In this document: positions 23,365-35,090 of the stretch, one piece after another | Position numbering within the stretch: the stretch's first letter is position 1 | Layout of the letters: each line of letters starts with the position of its first letter | DNA from: Ciborinia camelliae | Lineage: Eukaryota; Ascomycota; Leotiomycetes; Helotiales; Sclerotiniaceae | Assembly (NCBI GenBank): GCA_025890175.1 | Contig: JANPYM010000010.1 | Coordinates: 2,076,427 to 2,140,426 of the forward strand | Length of the DNA stretch: 64,000 bases | Direction of reading: 5' to 3' | Position numbers and translations under genes: made by a program | Notes under the pieces: generated by a model | Told to the model about the DNA's origin: nothing | Databases searched by the model: none | Seen by the model: only the letters and a program-made list of their open reading frames with translations

Positions 23365-23492
23365 CCCATACATACATACCATATGTACCATACGTACCAT
23401 ACATACCATACATACCATACATACCATACATACCATACATACCATACATACCATACCATACATACCATACCATACATACCATACATACATCG
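23365..23492. repeat. (CATACATAC)n array
   Basis: Tandem variants of ACCATACAT run for about 125 bp directly after the TTCA array. The unit is 9-10 bp with small length changes. Confidence 0.9.
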
Positions 23493-23811
23493 CATTTAGC
23501 AAAAAAAGAGAAACAGAAAAAAGCACGGAGCCACGACTAGGAGGAATTGAACCGAATCGATCATTCTACTATATATCATTTCATTCTCATTCCATGTTTG
23601 CTATGTATTTTCCCCAATCCAAACGCCAGCCAGCCCGCCTACAGACAGCCAGATGCAGACCAGACCCGACCAGATCGTAACAGAACCGACCATATACATC
23701 GTTCAGTTCAGTATGCGTGATCCCATCGACCCCATTATCAAAGACCTGGAGAACAGCTTGCTTCCACGTTCCCGAGCCTCTCGCTCTATCCTTCGAGAGG
23801 AGTTCTATTCC

Positions 23812-25219
23812 TCACTTCGCAACAGCCGCGCTTAGAACTTGCGTTCTGAAGAATCCTCCCTTCGTCCTCTCAATTACTTGTTGGTATACGCTGCTTGGTG
23901 GGTGGTTCATGACAACTGTTCCCTCCTTGTAATCGATCTTGGCGTCAACTCTGGTATCTCTGATGAGATTGACAATCCATTTTTCACCCTCATCTTGATT
24001 CAACCCCAATCTTGCACTCAAGTCCTTGATATCGATTCTTTGATGAATCTTGCAGTAGCTCTCACTGATCAAATGTCTTGCGGCCTCAACAAAGTTTTCC
24101 GAGGCGGCGACAAGGAAGAAATCGGCACGGAGAACTTCTTCGGCCTCGGAAAGTTTCTTTTGTGCTTCTTCGAAATCGAAGTCAAGGTATAAGGCCTTGA
24201 TGAAATCAGTGACTGGGTCGGAGTATTCGTAGTTCTCTTGCTTGACGATACGAATGATATCTTTAAGTTGCTTTTGATATTGACCAGTGTTGCGTGTACG
24301 GTTGCGGTTGGTGATAACTGCAGCAGTCAAATATCTGAGGATCCATGGGCAGGCGGTTTGAATGGTGTTGATGAATGCTGGGGAGAAGAAAAGGTCGCAG
24401 ATAACATCACGAGCGGGTTCGTGGTTGAAAAATGGGAACAAAGCCCAGTGGATGAGCCAGGTTCGGTGGTGGAGTTGTGCAAGAGGTTTGTTGAAGAGCT
24501 TAGTCTCGATCAATTCCTTCACTTTTTGGACTTCCTCCATAGCGGACTCCCAGTTTCCAGTCAAGATCTCACAAGCCAATTTACCCCATGTTGCTGCGGC
24601 GACTTTGTCGTCATCGGTAGAGAGGACTCTGAATTGGTAAAGGAGTTCGGCAGCTGCTCCGTAGTTTCCGCAGCTGTATTGGAAGTTACCAAAATCATAT
24701 AAGACGTTGACCATCTCAATTGTGACCTATGTCTCTGTTAGATCGAATTTTCAATAGAACAATATTCCCAACACGTACATCATGCTCTTTCTTCAAAAAC
24801 TCCAAGTTAGCAACCTTATCGCTTCTCAATCCAGTAACAACATCCTCTCTGCCTAGCAAATCTGTGATCTTCTCGCTCTCTTGTCCGAAAATTTCTAATC
24901 GTTGGAGAATTTCTTGTCTCTTGGTCGCGTATTCCTTTGGTGGCTCCTCAACCCCTTCGATTTCGCAGTACAGACTTGCTACATAATCTGTCATGTTGGT
25001 CTTCTTCAACAACTCGAATTTTGCCTTTGTAATTTCTGGCGCTGGCTCCTCATCTTGATCTGCGACGAACTGTAGCAAAGGGAAGATTAGATGTCTGTCG
25101 AGGTGGGTAATGAGTCTAGGAAGGAGATCGTTCTCTTTGGCGATTTCCTCGGGGCTTTTGGCTACTTGAGCAGCATCTTTGAGGAGGTCATTCGCAGTCG
25201 TGGGAGTATTGTCCGCCAT
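23812..25219 (-). CDS. INT6: Translation initiation factor eIF3 subunit e (INT6)
   Basis: Exons are 25219-24779 and 24726-23812 (phase 0 join), giving 451 aa. The start [16 protein letters not shown] is chosen; an upstream frame extension to 25270 is leader. The N-terminal helical domain contains [17 protein letters not shown] and [14 protein letters not shown]. The central and C-terminal PCI region contains [56 protein letters not shown] and [23 protein letters not shown]. As part of eIF3 it promotes 43S complex formation and mRNA recruitment in the cytosol. It is divergently arranged with the mitochondrial ribosomal protein mL49 gene, with 243 bp between starts. Confidence 0.96.
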
Positions 25220-25462
25220 GATTGCGATCCTATTGTGCTGTGGTGAGTTGGAATAGTGGTGGGGGTTCACGCTTTCGCAGGATAAAGATGTCGGAATTTG
25301 ATGATTGTGTGCGCCCGCCTACAAAATTTCGCGCTAGTGGAGGGTAGCTTAAATTATTAGCGTCCTTTTGTCTTTGAGAAGTTCGCGACTGTGAATGAAG
25401 TTTGGGGAAGATTAAAGTGAACAGAAATCAATTCTTCCACAACCGCATACACACCCTCTACG
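25220..25462. promoter_or_regulatory. Shared divergent promoter region, eIF3e / mL49
   Basis: 243 bp between divergent start codons of a cytosolic translation factor and a mitochondrial ribosomal protein, so the two genes necessarily share upstream sequence. No particular site is claimed. Confidence 0.5.
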
Positions 25463-25936
25463 ATGTCACTCCAATTCCTCAGACCTATGTCTTTGCCTAG
25501 ACCGACGACTTTACGATATTTCCTGGGCATCGCCAGACTATCTACAAATCCCGCCTCCTCAAGCCCAACAATCGAAGCAATCTCGACCTCAACGTCTACC
25601 CCCTCACAAACCACCTCCCGTCCAGTCCCCAAACAACCGTACTATGTATCTCGAACGCCGTCCAAAAATCTGCCAGTATACGCACTTTCCAAAGCGGGTG
25701 GTAACTTGAAGCAGACAAAAATCAAAAAGATTGATGGGGATATTATGAAGTTAAAGGAGCAATTAGCTGAGGCATTCTTTAATAAGGAGATCCGGGTCAA
25801 TCAATTGACAAAGCAAATTATAATCAAGGTATGCTGAGCAGCTTTTAAAAAGTTTTATTTCATCAGTATCCTGACTATATCACAGGGGTCGTGCAAACAG
25901 TTGGTGGAGAAATTCCTGGAGGAGCGACACTTTTAA
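25463..25936 (+). CDS. IMG2: Mitochondrial large ribosomal subunit protein mL49 (Img2)
   Basis: Exons 25463-25828 and 25886-25936 give 138 aa. The N-terminus MSLQFLRPMSLPRPTTLRYF is Arg/Ser-rich without acids and fits a mitochondrial presequence, followed by a Ser/Thr-rich linker. The conserved domain starts at PYYVSRTPSKNLPVYAL and includes GGNLKQTKIKKIDGDIMKLKEQL. It closes with VNQLTKQIIIKG then LVEKFLEERHF, split by the intron exactly before the last conserved glycine. Img2/mL49 is an integral protein of the mitochondrial large subunit, needed for mitochondrial translation. Confidence 0.93.
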
Positions 25937-26246
25937 TGAAAACCTCACCACACGTTAATATGATGATTAAGATATCATGCTGGTTTACGTTGTTTCAAAA
26001 GCAATGATTTGCTTTAATTATCATTCTACATACTCATGCCTATATGTACAATACACTCTTGCTTTTCAAGAGAACCTATCATCCCTTGTACACAAAAACC
26101 AATACCAACCATACCACAAGAATCACACACGTTAAGCAGATGCCACGCTGAGGAGGCAGATATATCAAATTACAAACGCCGACTCCATACGCTATTAATT
26201 CATGCGTCTATGAACCTTAGTACATATATGAAAACCCAATCGCTCA
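25937..26246. other. Convergent spacer mL49 / SWI1
   Basis: 310 bp between two convergent stop codons; both 3' ends and polyadenylation signals must lie here. Nothing else is seen. Confidence 0.5.
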
Positions 26247-28584
26247 TTAGCCAAGACTTGTAAAAGCGCACAATTGTCGCAATGCCTCTTTAAGCCTAGG
26301 CTGCTTGCGTTCATGTAGTTTTATTAATCGTTCCGTCGTTGGCATTCCAGGTATGGGTATCATAGAGGTCGGGTCTTCGGGATCTCGTGCCTTCTCAGCC
26401 AGGCGGCGTAATATTCCAATGCCACCAAGAATGATATGTAATATTGCCTCCTCTTCTGCCGTTTTGGGCACGGCAGACACTCGGCCGTGCGAAGGACCCT
26501 GTGGAGCTTCATGGCATAATGTTAATACAAGGTTGGAAAGGTTCTTTGCAAATCCGTCCTCTGAATTCAACCAAGCTTTTGAAATGCCGCTGTCGTACCC
26601 TGGTGCAAGGTTCGCCAGCAGTTCCGCGGCCAGTATTCCCTGCATCAACATCGGCTTTCGTGCTTCTACCAGAGGTAGCATAGTTCCCCGTTTAGTATAC
26701 CTTTGCTGGTCAGGTATTGCCGAGATAGACAGAGCAAATGTTCTTGTGAGAAGGTCGAAAGGTGGAGACGAAGACACGTCAGAAGCAAAAATTGTTTTGT
26801 AATGGGTCCGGTTTGGTTCATCCCGCGCAAGAAGCTTGGCTAGACTGTCAATAGCAGGATAGATATAAAAATGAATAGTTGGATCGTACGGCGAAAATGT
26901 GATTCGATCGGACCCTATTATGTTTGGAGGCGGGCAGGGTGCGAATGCTAAGAGGAAATGCAATAAACATAATGCTTGTTCGCGACCAGGTAACTTGATC
27001 TCATGTGCGATATTTGATAGCAACACAACGCCATCTTTCATAAAATCTAGCGTATTCTGATTCGTCTTGAGTAGCATATTTCGAGTTCCCAGATACCTTA
27101 TGACCACACACAAGAATTTGATAACAAATTCTTCTGCAAGCAAAACTTGATTTGGTTCATGAAATGAGATATTTCGCATAATACTGGTTATGCAAATTAA
27201 CCTCTCGACAGCTCGATCCACCTTGTACTGATCCGATCCAAACGGCGGGACATCTTGTAGAGTACCGTGCTCAGTCTGGCAGGAGCGGACCACATCTTCA
27301 TATGAATTTATGAGCATCATATCCGATACCTCTGCCGCATTCTCGGCCAATAGTTCAACTTGATCCTCGGCGCAATCAATAAGTGTCTCGACAAGATCGT
27401 CACACTTAATCAAATCTAACGGTAGGCGTTGATCCGAAGACACAAGGAGCAGAGTATCTAAAGCCAAACGTACTTCGGCATGTAGTCCGGATTGCAAACT
27501 CATAGTTAAAGCATGAATGTCAATGGTACCAATTTCGGCCAACGGTGGAAAATCTGGCCTCCTCTTCAGCAACAAATCTCCCTGGTCACGGAGAGCAACT
27601 GGCACGAGACCGCCAAAGGTATCAGGGACCCGCGTCAACACCCGCAATTTCTCCTCAAGAACCACGTTCATTAGTTCGTCTTGGGTGTGCTCATCTAATG
27701 TTGGGACCATATTAGGATGAGGTGATGCTAATGATATACTGCCAGACTTGGGTACTGAGGCAGGAGACGGTATTGGGTAGGCGCCGCTATTTTGCGGCGG
27801 GGTAGCCTCAACACTCCGCGAGAGACTATTTCGAGCATGACCTTGAGGTCCTAAGGGGTGTGCTTGTGGGGGCTGCGGTGTCGAGAAACCATTCATGACA
27901 GGCTGTTGAGGATGATGTAGAGGGGTCATTTGCTTCATAGGAGTAGTTTGTTGTTGCTGAAGATGTTGCTGTTGGGCCATCTGTTGTTGCATATAATGAG
28001 ACGCTTGCATGGAATTTGACGGGGGCATTTGTTTAGTGGGTGACATTTGGGGTACGCCAATATTACCGCCCTGCTTCATTGCGGCTGCTCTCTGCCGTTG
28101 CATATTTGATTGGAAAGCTTCCTCGAATGCAAGGAGATTTCTCTCATATAGAGCCTTAAGTTGCAGAGAGACGTTTGGGTACCTCAAAGGGTGCATATTC
28201 AAGGCTTGTGAAATTTGCGGCCATGCATTTTGTGCCGTCACATTCCTGTAGCCTCCAAATTTGGTCACTGCCATATACAGCACAAAAACATTGACATGTC
28301 GATCACCTACGAATGGATTTGCATCTAAAGGAAGACCTTTTGACTGCATGAATGCGGCCAAGCTTTTGAGGAAGTTGTTCTGGTTTTGATTTTGGGCCAA
28401 CGAAGCTTGCTGTGGTCGCATGCCAGCAAATTGGCCGTTCGGCCCTTGCATCATTTGACCTTGCGATAATGGGTTTACACTAGGCGACATAGTTTGTCGT
28501 TGCGCAGCATGCAAATTGCTCTGTTGTTGTTGCTGCTGTTGATGCTGCTGCTGTTGCTGTTGATGCTGCTGTTGGTGTTGGTGC

Positions 28585-28625
<41 letters not shown>

Positions 28626-29459
28626 ATGTTGTTGCTGATGTTGTTGCTGTTGCTGGAGTGATTGTTGAAGTCGCATCTGGTACATTTGCCTAGTTTGGTC
28701 CAAAGCAGGGGTCTTTTGTTGCGACTGAAGGTTCGGTGGTTGGGCCTGTTGATTGTACATTTGAGGTTGTGACATCGTAGGTGGCATCTGTGATGTTGAC
28801 ATCGCGCTTTGTGGTGGTGCCGAAGTTCGTCCAGGTGGGGGAGTAAAATTTTGATTGTATGCAGGTGCATAGGGGGTGTTCTGAGCAAATGTACTACTTT
28901 GTGGTGTATCGACTCGGCTGCCATGGTCGGATTGTGACGGTGAGAATGGATGAGGAGAAGCTGTAGAGACTCGTTGTGGTACGCCGCCAGGACGTAGCTG
29001 GTTGGCCATGATAGGAGACGGGCTAGCATTGCTCGATCCATTTTGTAGATGTGAATATGGAGTCTGCTGAGGCGCATGTTGCGGAGGGACATTATTAGGT
29101 TGAAACCCGGGGTAAGCACCTTGTTGCGGAGTTTGTGAACGAGAGTTAGGCAACATGCCAGGAGCTTGCCTCGGTGATGTACCTAGACTATCTTCCCTTC
29201 CCCTTGGTCTCTTTGATGGAATCACAGGATTGGTCTGATACACGGGGTTATTGAAAGCTGGCGACCCATTGCGCATTCCACCATTTTGCATTCTTTGTTG
29301 TAATTGTTGATTCTGGAATTGATTGGGGTCAAAGGATGATGAAGCGGGCATAAAACCCGATGGGTCCATCATATTTCCTCCAGGATTCGATTCATGAAGG
29401 TGATTGAAGCCTGCGCCATTATGATTTTGGACGGCAGCGTCGTTCATCCAGGAGCTCAT
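26247..29459 (-). CDS. SWI1: SWI/SNF chromatin-remodelling subunit Swi1 (ARID protein)
   Basis: One uninterrupted 1,070-aa frame. ATG 29459 (MSSWMNDAAVQNHN) is taken as start; codons further up to 29504 begin with TTG. The N-terminal third is rich in Asn, Gln, Pro and Ser with a basic SKRPRGRE signal (about residue 80). A Gln/His tract spans about 266-318. The ARID/BRIGHT DNA-binding domain (about 360-448) reads FLKSLAAFMQSKGLPLDANPF, FVLYMAVTKFGGYRNVT, then WPQISQALNM and YERNLLAFEEAFQ. The C-terminal half (about 600-1070) is an armadillo-like region (LRVLTRVPDTFGG, RLICITSIMRNISFHE). Swi1 targets SWI/SNF to promoters in the nucleus. Its leader probably contains an intron and a uORF. Confidence 0.92.
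28500..28665 (-). repeat. CAG/CAA/CAC repeat encoding polyglutamine in SWI1
   Basis: Near-continuous glutamine codons broken by histidines run for about 52 residues. CAG and CAA are mixed, which slows expansion. The tract lies between the low-complexity N-terminus and the ARID domain. Confidence 0.95.
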
Positions 29460-29488
29460 GTCTGTGGATGATAGTAGTGGCAACCCAT
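29456..29488 (-). promoter_or_regulatory. Probable upstream ORF overlapping the SWI1 start
   Basis: If the proposed leader intron ends at CATCTGCAG (29489), the first ATG of the mature leader opens a 10-codon frame MGCHYYHPQT. It stops at a TGA overlapping the SWI1 ATG as ATGA. Such an overlap could limit translation or allow termination-reinitiation. This depends on the leader intron being real. Confidence 0.35.
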
Positions 29489-29778
29489 CTGCAGATGCGC
29501 ACAAGTGTCAGCGATCATCAAAGTGAAGTTAGGATCCATTGGAATCCATTCAGATAAAGATAGAGATGCACAAATAAAAGATAGAGTCTGGCGCGATGAA
29601 AGTCGCGACGCGCTGATGGGTCAAATGAAGCAAAGGGGGGAACACAATTGCTTCATCAACTAATTATCAACAGCATCAACGATATTCAATCAATATGCGC
29701 ATCAATAACTATAACATGTCTCGTGACATCTTTATAACATAAGGATAAGAGTCAAAGGAATGAAAGGTAAGGTCTTAC
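29489..29778 (-). other. Probable intron in the SWI1 5' leader
   Basis: The minus strand carries GATAG|GTAAGACC at 29778 and a CATCTGCAG acceptor at 29489, enclosing 290 nt without coding signal. Intron assignment is by splice-site appearance only. Confidence 0.45.
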
Positions 29779-32700
29779 CTATCGACGCGCGCTGTTGAGG
29801 TCCCAAATTGTTTTGACAGTCTCGGAGTCTCTCTTCACCTGAATTATGCGCTAATGTAAGATTAGGATTAGTGACTAAAAAAGTAACGCCCCAAAAATAC
29901 CTCGCTTCTTTCCAATGAGAAGACGGGAAAGAAGTGGAGCAGGTTGAAAGGAAGGGTCAGACCGTCAAATCCGTCAAAGGAAGGAGGAAGTCGCAGGTGA
30001 AAAAGTGAATTTGAAAGAAATTAACCTACCAAAATAATGAAAAATGGAATAATAGAATTAATAAAAATACCAGTAACGTGTAAGTGTAATAAGTGTAATT
30101 GTAATTGTAATTATGTTTTTTCTAAAATAGAACATGTTGTGTTAGTCAATTAGGTATTCATGGGTAATTGGTAATTGGGAAATCCATCATGATCGAATTG
30201 GAGGTAGGTAAGAAAGAGGTAATGTATTGTATGGTATGGGAATGAATGTATTGAATCGTGTTGATTTGATTGATGATTGATGAGTGGTAACATTTGTAGA
30301 AAGAGCGTGACCAAGTAATTATACCCGCAAAGGATTTAAAAGGTCACGTCAGGTCACGTTTATGTTGGTTGGAGGTGGCTTTGGCTGAATGAATGAATGA
30401 ATGGAGTGGAGTTGATGAGAGGATTTGCGGTGATAGTTCGGTAAGGTCGGGTAACAGGTAAGAAGGCAGTGACGAAGCGGTAAGCTGCCCAGGTGGTGTG
30501 TGGTATGGTGTGGTGTGTGGTGTTGATAATAGTACATAGCCCGTACTACTTCTCCGAATTCATACGGATAAGATGCACGTGAAGCTGAAAAGATAATTGA
30601 AAAGATCGGAACATACCCGTATGAATGAATACACGGCTCCAAAAATAAGATCGAATTAGAAGTGATCCGGGCAGAGAATGGGCCGATGGTTGGTGAAATA
30701 ATTGCTGTATGTACGTATCGTAAAATCAAAATGTGAGCGAGTATGCTTGTTGTAACACGTTGATTGACTCGGGAGGTGGACCGAATAAGCAACCAAAGAG
30801 TGTGAAATAGGCAGCGATCAAGTTTTAGATGATGCTAAAGAAGATCTGAACTAATAAGAACTTCCCGGGGGGTTGCGTTTGTGAATAAGGAGATTGTCGG
30901 ATGAATATCGCGGCGGTCACCTCTCTTTGCTTTGCTGAGCGGTGCTTTGCTTTGCTGCTTTGCTGTGCTGAGGAAGTTGTTTTCTTGGTCGCTCCATTTA
31001 AAAAGAAGGCTAACTTCGATTGTTAAGCCAATCATATCATTGGCCCAACTCAATCAATCTCATCCGGAAGGAAGGACCATTTCCCTCTTCCTCTTCCTCT
31101 TCCTCTCCATTGAATTCAAATTAATCAATCGAAATGATAGAAAAATAACAAATGATACTGTCCTATCCTTTTCCTTAGTCGCTTCCCTTTTAGCTAACAA
31201 TCTTCAAATGCCCCTAAAAGAAAATCCCTTGGTTAATAGATTGGGTGAGTAGGTATAGTAAATCAGAGAGATAGTAGTGTGTTGGACTAGTGTGATTGGC
31301 TCCCGGTCGTGCCTGACTTGTTCCTGATGCGGTGTGAAATTCGTGGTCGCTTTAACCCAAGTGTTTTGTACCATAAGTGAAGAAAATCTGTGACATAAAG
31401 AAAAAAAAACCCTGACTCCCCCCAAAATTAGGTGAAGAAAAAGACGACGAAGAAGGTGAAACGAAGAATAAATCTCCAAGAAGATTCCATAATCATTTGA
31501 TGTGGTGAATCGATCATTTCCATTTTGATGCATTTGAAAATGGAAGGCCGCCCTGTCTTTTCTTGACAAGGTTTGTGATAGTGGCAGGAAAGAGGATACG
31601 GAGAAATGGAAGGAATTCAAAAATGACTCGAAACAAGAAAGAGAAAAATGAGAAAGGAAAGGGAAATGGAAGAGAAGATGCGATTACATAGGAAGAAAGG
31701 TATGATGAGAAAAAAAGAGGAAGAGGGAAGGGAAAAAAAGAGGGGGAATGGAGTTTTATTTAATTGTTCAGGGCCAATTTGGAAATCACGTTTCTTTCTT
31801 TCCACCGGGATATAAGCTTTTGGCGTATAGACCATTGCCTTACCTGACGATCCAGAAAAGATCAGATTGATAGGTTAGCCGTCTTTATGCCCGCTCCTCT
31901 TTTAGTTCTCTAGACCCATTTCAATTATCCTCACATCATGGAGATATCACACAGACCAATGATACCGTTACAGATTATGCCTCTTTATTAGCATGGGATG
32001 GGGGATGGGAGATGGGAGATGCGAGATGCGAGATGGGATATGGGATATGAGATATGGGATATGAGATATGGGATATGGGATATGGGATATGGGATGGGAT
32101 GTGATACATATGGTATGGTATGATATGGAATGGGATGTACTCGTATGGTTCTACCAGTTTATGCCATTACAATTTACAGTAGTCTTTTCTCCGTGGAGTA
32201 CAGTGCCAATATAACATGGCAACATCATCTTGGGACCTTGTTGTATAGTAAGTTGTAACTTGTAACCTTTTTATTTCCCGGGGAATTCGTTTGACAATTC
32301 CTGCATGATTCTTTACCTATGATATCTTATGTTTGTGGTATGTGGCTTCGATTGACATCCACTAAGAGACCAAGTGAAAGGAACCAAAAGAATCAAGAAG
32401 ATTGTCCGGAAAATCTATACCAAGGTCGATCGATGCATCTCAATATTATTCGCTCGAGCTTCTCTTTTTCATCAAGTAAACTTTATTATGTACTACCTGC
32501 CTGGGTATACCGTACACTATCACTAGTGGCCTTCATTGACACATGTTTGGGACTCTACGTATCCTTCCTCTCCCTCATAACTCATAACATACCTTGGTAA
32601 CCATAGGAATTAATGAAAAGCAATGAAATGTCGAGCGAAAGAGAACGAAGGGTATTATTATGTAGGTATGAATGGCATTTGTGATCATTACCACCACGTA

Positions 32701-33748
32701 TCATGGGCCATGATACCTGCATCTGAGACTAGGTATGTATTATCCTGCAAGCAATGTGCCGTAAAATTACAACTTCTCGCGTTTTCTTCTTACTCATAAG
32801 GTTCCTTGGGACCGGCTATCCGAATCCGTCGTTGGTGATTGTGGAGACCAAATATCTCGTTGAAGGTGGCTCAGTGGAGTGAGTGGAAGCACGAAAGTTT
32901 GTGGAAGGATGTATGTTTTTTTGATGGAATGGCGTTCATGTTGGTTGCAACTTGCAAGGGGGAAGGGGGGAAGGGTTTTTCTTTTGAGAAGAGCACTTTA
33001 GAAGTTTAGATGGCCCATCAACATCAAGTATGCATAATAAAATAGGGTCCAATGCCGATACTTTTGCTTCCAAGGGCAGAAAGAAAGGCCAGAACGATAT
33101 GGATGAATGGATGGATAAGTATCTATATTCGTTAAAATCACAAATGAAGAACGCGGACTCGGAACCAAAAAAAAGGGCTTCTGGATAAAAGAAAAGACAT
33201 CTTCTATGATTGATGAGACGATATCAGCTCAGATCAGACCGCACACATACTTCAACTTAAATATATCTCACCTTCCCTTCCCATGATAGGTACAAATAAG
33301 TGTTAAGGTCCGTATTGTTAATATACTTTTGGACTGGCAGGGCTCTTTTTTGGTGGGTGATATGAAAAGGGAGGAGTGCAGATGGTGTAACTTCAAAGTT
33401 AGGACAATATATTAAAATGGCTAGCTTCCCTTGGCTTAGCGTCAATGTTATCATTTTAGTTTCGGCAGGCACGACAGGCACGAGGCTTCTTGGTCGTCAT
33501 TTCTCTTTCGCTTAAGGAAGTTTGGGAAGGCGCCGAGAAGGCTTAATCCCTGCTGCTCCATCAAAAAAATGTACGGAGCGTACGGAGCGTACGGAGCGTT
33601 GAAGCTTTGGAGATATTTCCACATCAAATCATCCGGTCGACTTGTTAGCTTATCTACCAGGGACGACTCATACCGACATACGAGTACTTCTTTTCTATCA
33701 TTCTTGCATAAACATTCAAGGTTCCATCACCACAACACAACATCCACC
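29779..33748. other. Long intergenic region upstream of SWI1 and the EVE gene
   Basis: About 4 kb with no supported gene, between divergent SWI1 (minus) and the EVE-domain gene (plus). It holds small repeats: GTAATT (about 30090-30115), GGTGTGTGGT near 30495-30530, TTCCTC (about 31083-31105) and a GGGATATGA/GGGATATGG array at 31990-32100. Several open frames of 70-150 codons lack domains and biased composition, and are taken as chance. Confidence 0.5.
31990..32105. repeat. GGGATATG(A/G) minisatellite
   Basis: Tandem variants of an 8-10 bp unit (gatgggatatgggatatgag) over about 115 bp. Confidence 0.85.
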
Positions 33749-35090
33749 ATGGTCAAAAGAAAAGCCACAGAAATCGGAGATGAAGTTCGTGTAGAACCTC
33801 GAAGATCAAGTCGACAAAAAACATCTCATAAAGAGAGCTTGAAAAAAGAGGATCCAACTTCATCAACTTCCCCAGCGTCAAACCCTCATAAGGAGAACAA
33901 GAGGAACAAGAAGGTGGCAAATGGTCAACCCCTAAATGGAGTAGAGGTGAACGGAGAAAGTACTGCATCAAAACATGAATCAAATACTGTAGGTCATTAT
34001 TTCCGGTTATTCTACCCAGTATTCTCCAATACTACTTACTACTATATGGTACTACGATCTATCGATATATTTACTGTACGAGTACGAGTACTTGCATCTT
34101 CGATCTTCTCTTATATTTTCATTCATTCTCAAGGAGTGTTTTTGGACGGGCATGTTCTTCTCTCAAACTCTGCTGCATAGTCATTTCCATTTCCATTTCC
34201 ATTTCCATTTCCATTTCCATTTCCATTTCCATTTCCATTTCCATTTCCATTTCCATTTCATACTATTTACTTTTTTGTCAATTCGCTTTCTCTCTCTTTT
34301 CGTTTTTGGAATTTAATCCCTGGACCATTTTTAGAGTTCTACTATATCCACCAAACCACCTCAAACAAATGGCACCAAATCTACGTCATCAGAATCCTCA
34401 TCAACTCGACAATATTGGCTCATGAAAGCTGAACCAGAATCACGTATTGAAAAGGGGCATGATATCAAATTCTCCATCGATGATTTGGCAGCGAAAACTG
34501 AACCAGAGCCTTGGGATGGTATGTTATCCCTTACACTTGTGTTACATGTCAACATTGACACTAACGTTTTCAAAGGAATACGAGCATATCCAGGTGTGTC
34601 ACCTTGCAATGCAACTTTACTATGCCATTACTTACACAAACATCAGCACGCAATAATCTTCGTGCGATGAAGAAAGGAGATCTAGCCTTCTTCTACCATT
34701 CATCATGCAAAATCCCCGCTATTGTTGGAATTATGGAAATAGTTGAAGAACATTCCCCCGATCGTATACATCCCCTATGATTCTCACATGCCAGTTCCCA
34801 TGCTAACGAAAGCCATAGTCTCAGCTCACAACCCCAAAGCCCCATATTATGATCCTAAATCCTCACCAGATGATCCTAAGTGGAGTGTAGTACACGTCGA
34901 ATTCCGCCAGAAACTCCAAACCCCCATCACGCTCAAAGAAATCAAAGCTTGGTTTGAAGAAAAGGGAAATGCATTGAATAACATGCAAATGTTGAAGCTG
35001 GCACGGTTGAGCGTGAGCAAAGTAAGTAGTGATGAGTGGAAATTTCTGGTAGGTGAAATGATGAAGAACGGAGATGTGATTAAAGAATAG
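33749..35090 (+). CDS. EVE-domain protein (thymocyte nuclear protein 1 family)
   Basis: Exons 33749-33988, 34335-34518, 34576-34593 (only 18 nt), 34647-34763 and 34819-35090 give 276 aa. The last acceptor could instead lie at 34825, two residues shorter. The N-terminus [21 protein letters not shown] is basic and looks like a nuclear signal, followed by a disordered Ser/Lys-rich stretch. The EVE (PUA-like) domain opens with [13 protein letters not shown], then [44 protein letters not shown] and [10 protein letters not shown], ending in [17 protein letters not shown]-like EVE folds bind modified bases in DNA or RNA; the ligand here is unknown. Intron 1 contains a hexamer array. Confidence 0.92.
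34182..34259. repeat. (TTTCCA)n hexamer array inside intron 1 of the EVE gene
   Basis: About 13 perfect copies of the hexanucleotide ATTTCC in the sense strand of a 346-nt intron, starting some 75 nt before the acceptor. The pyrimidine-rich unit lies where a polypyrimidine tract would act. Confidence 0.95.

Larger units (their letters stand above)
21785..23811. other. Microsatellite-rich intergenic region
   Basis: A 2-kb spacer dominated by simple repeats (itemised separately), plus short GTTGCTA repeats near 22840-22870 and CAATCCC-type repeats about 22898-23010. A minus-strand GGTTCAATTCC near 23550 resembles a Pol III B box, but no folded tRNA could be built. No gene supported. Confidence 0.5.

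Noticed and set aside
23520..23580. GGTTCAATTCC followed by a T run on the minus strand, looking like a tRNA B box and terminator
   Set aside because: The T stem pairs poorly and no matching acceptor or anticodon arm was found upstream.
30349..31835. Several 70-147 codon frames upstream of SWI1
   Set aside because: No recognisable domains and composition like the surrounding spacer; some may be SWI1 leader.
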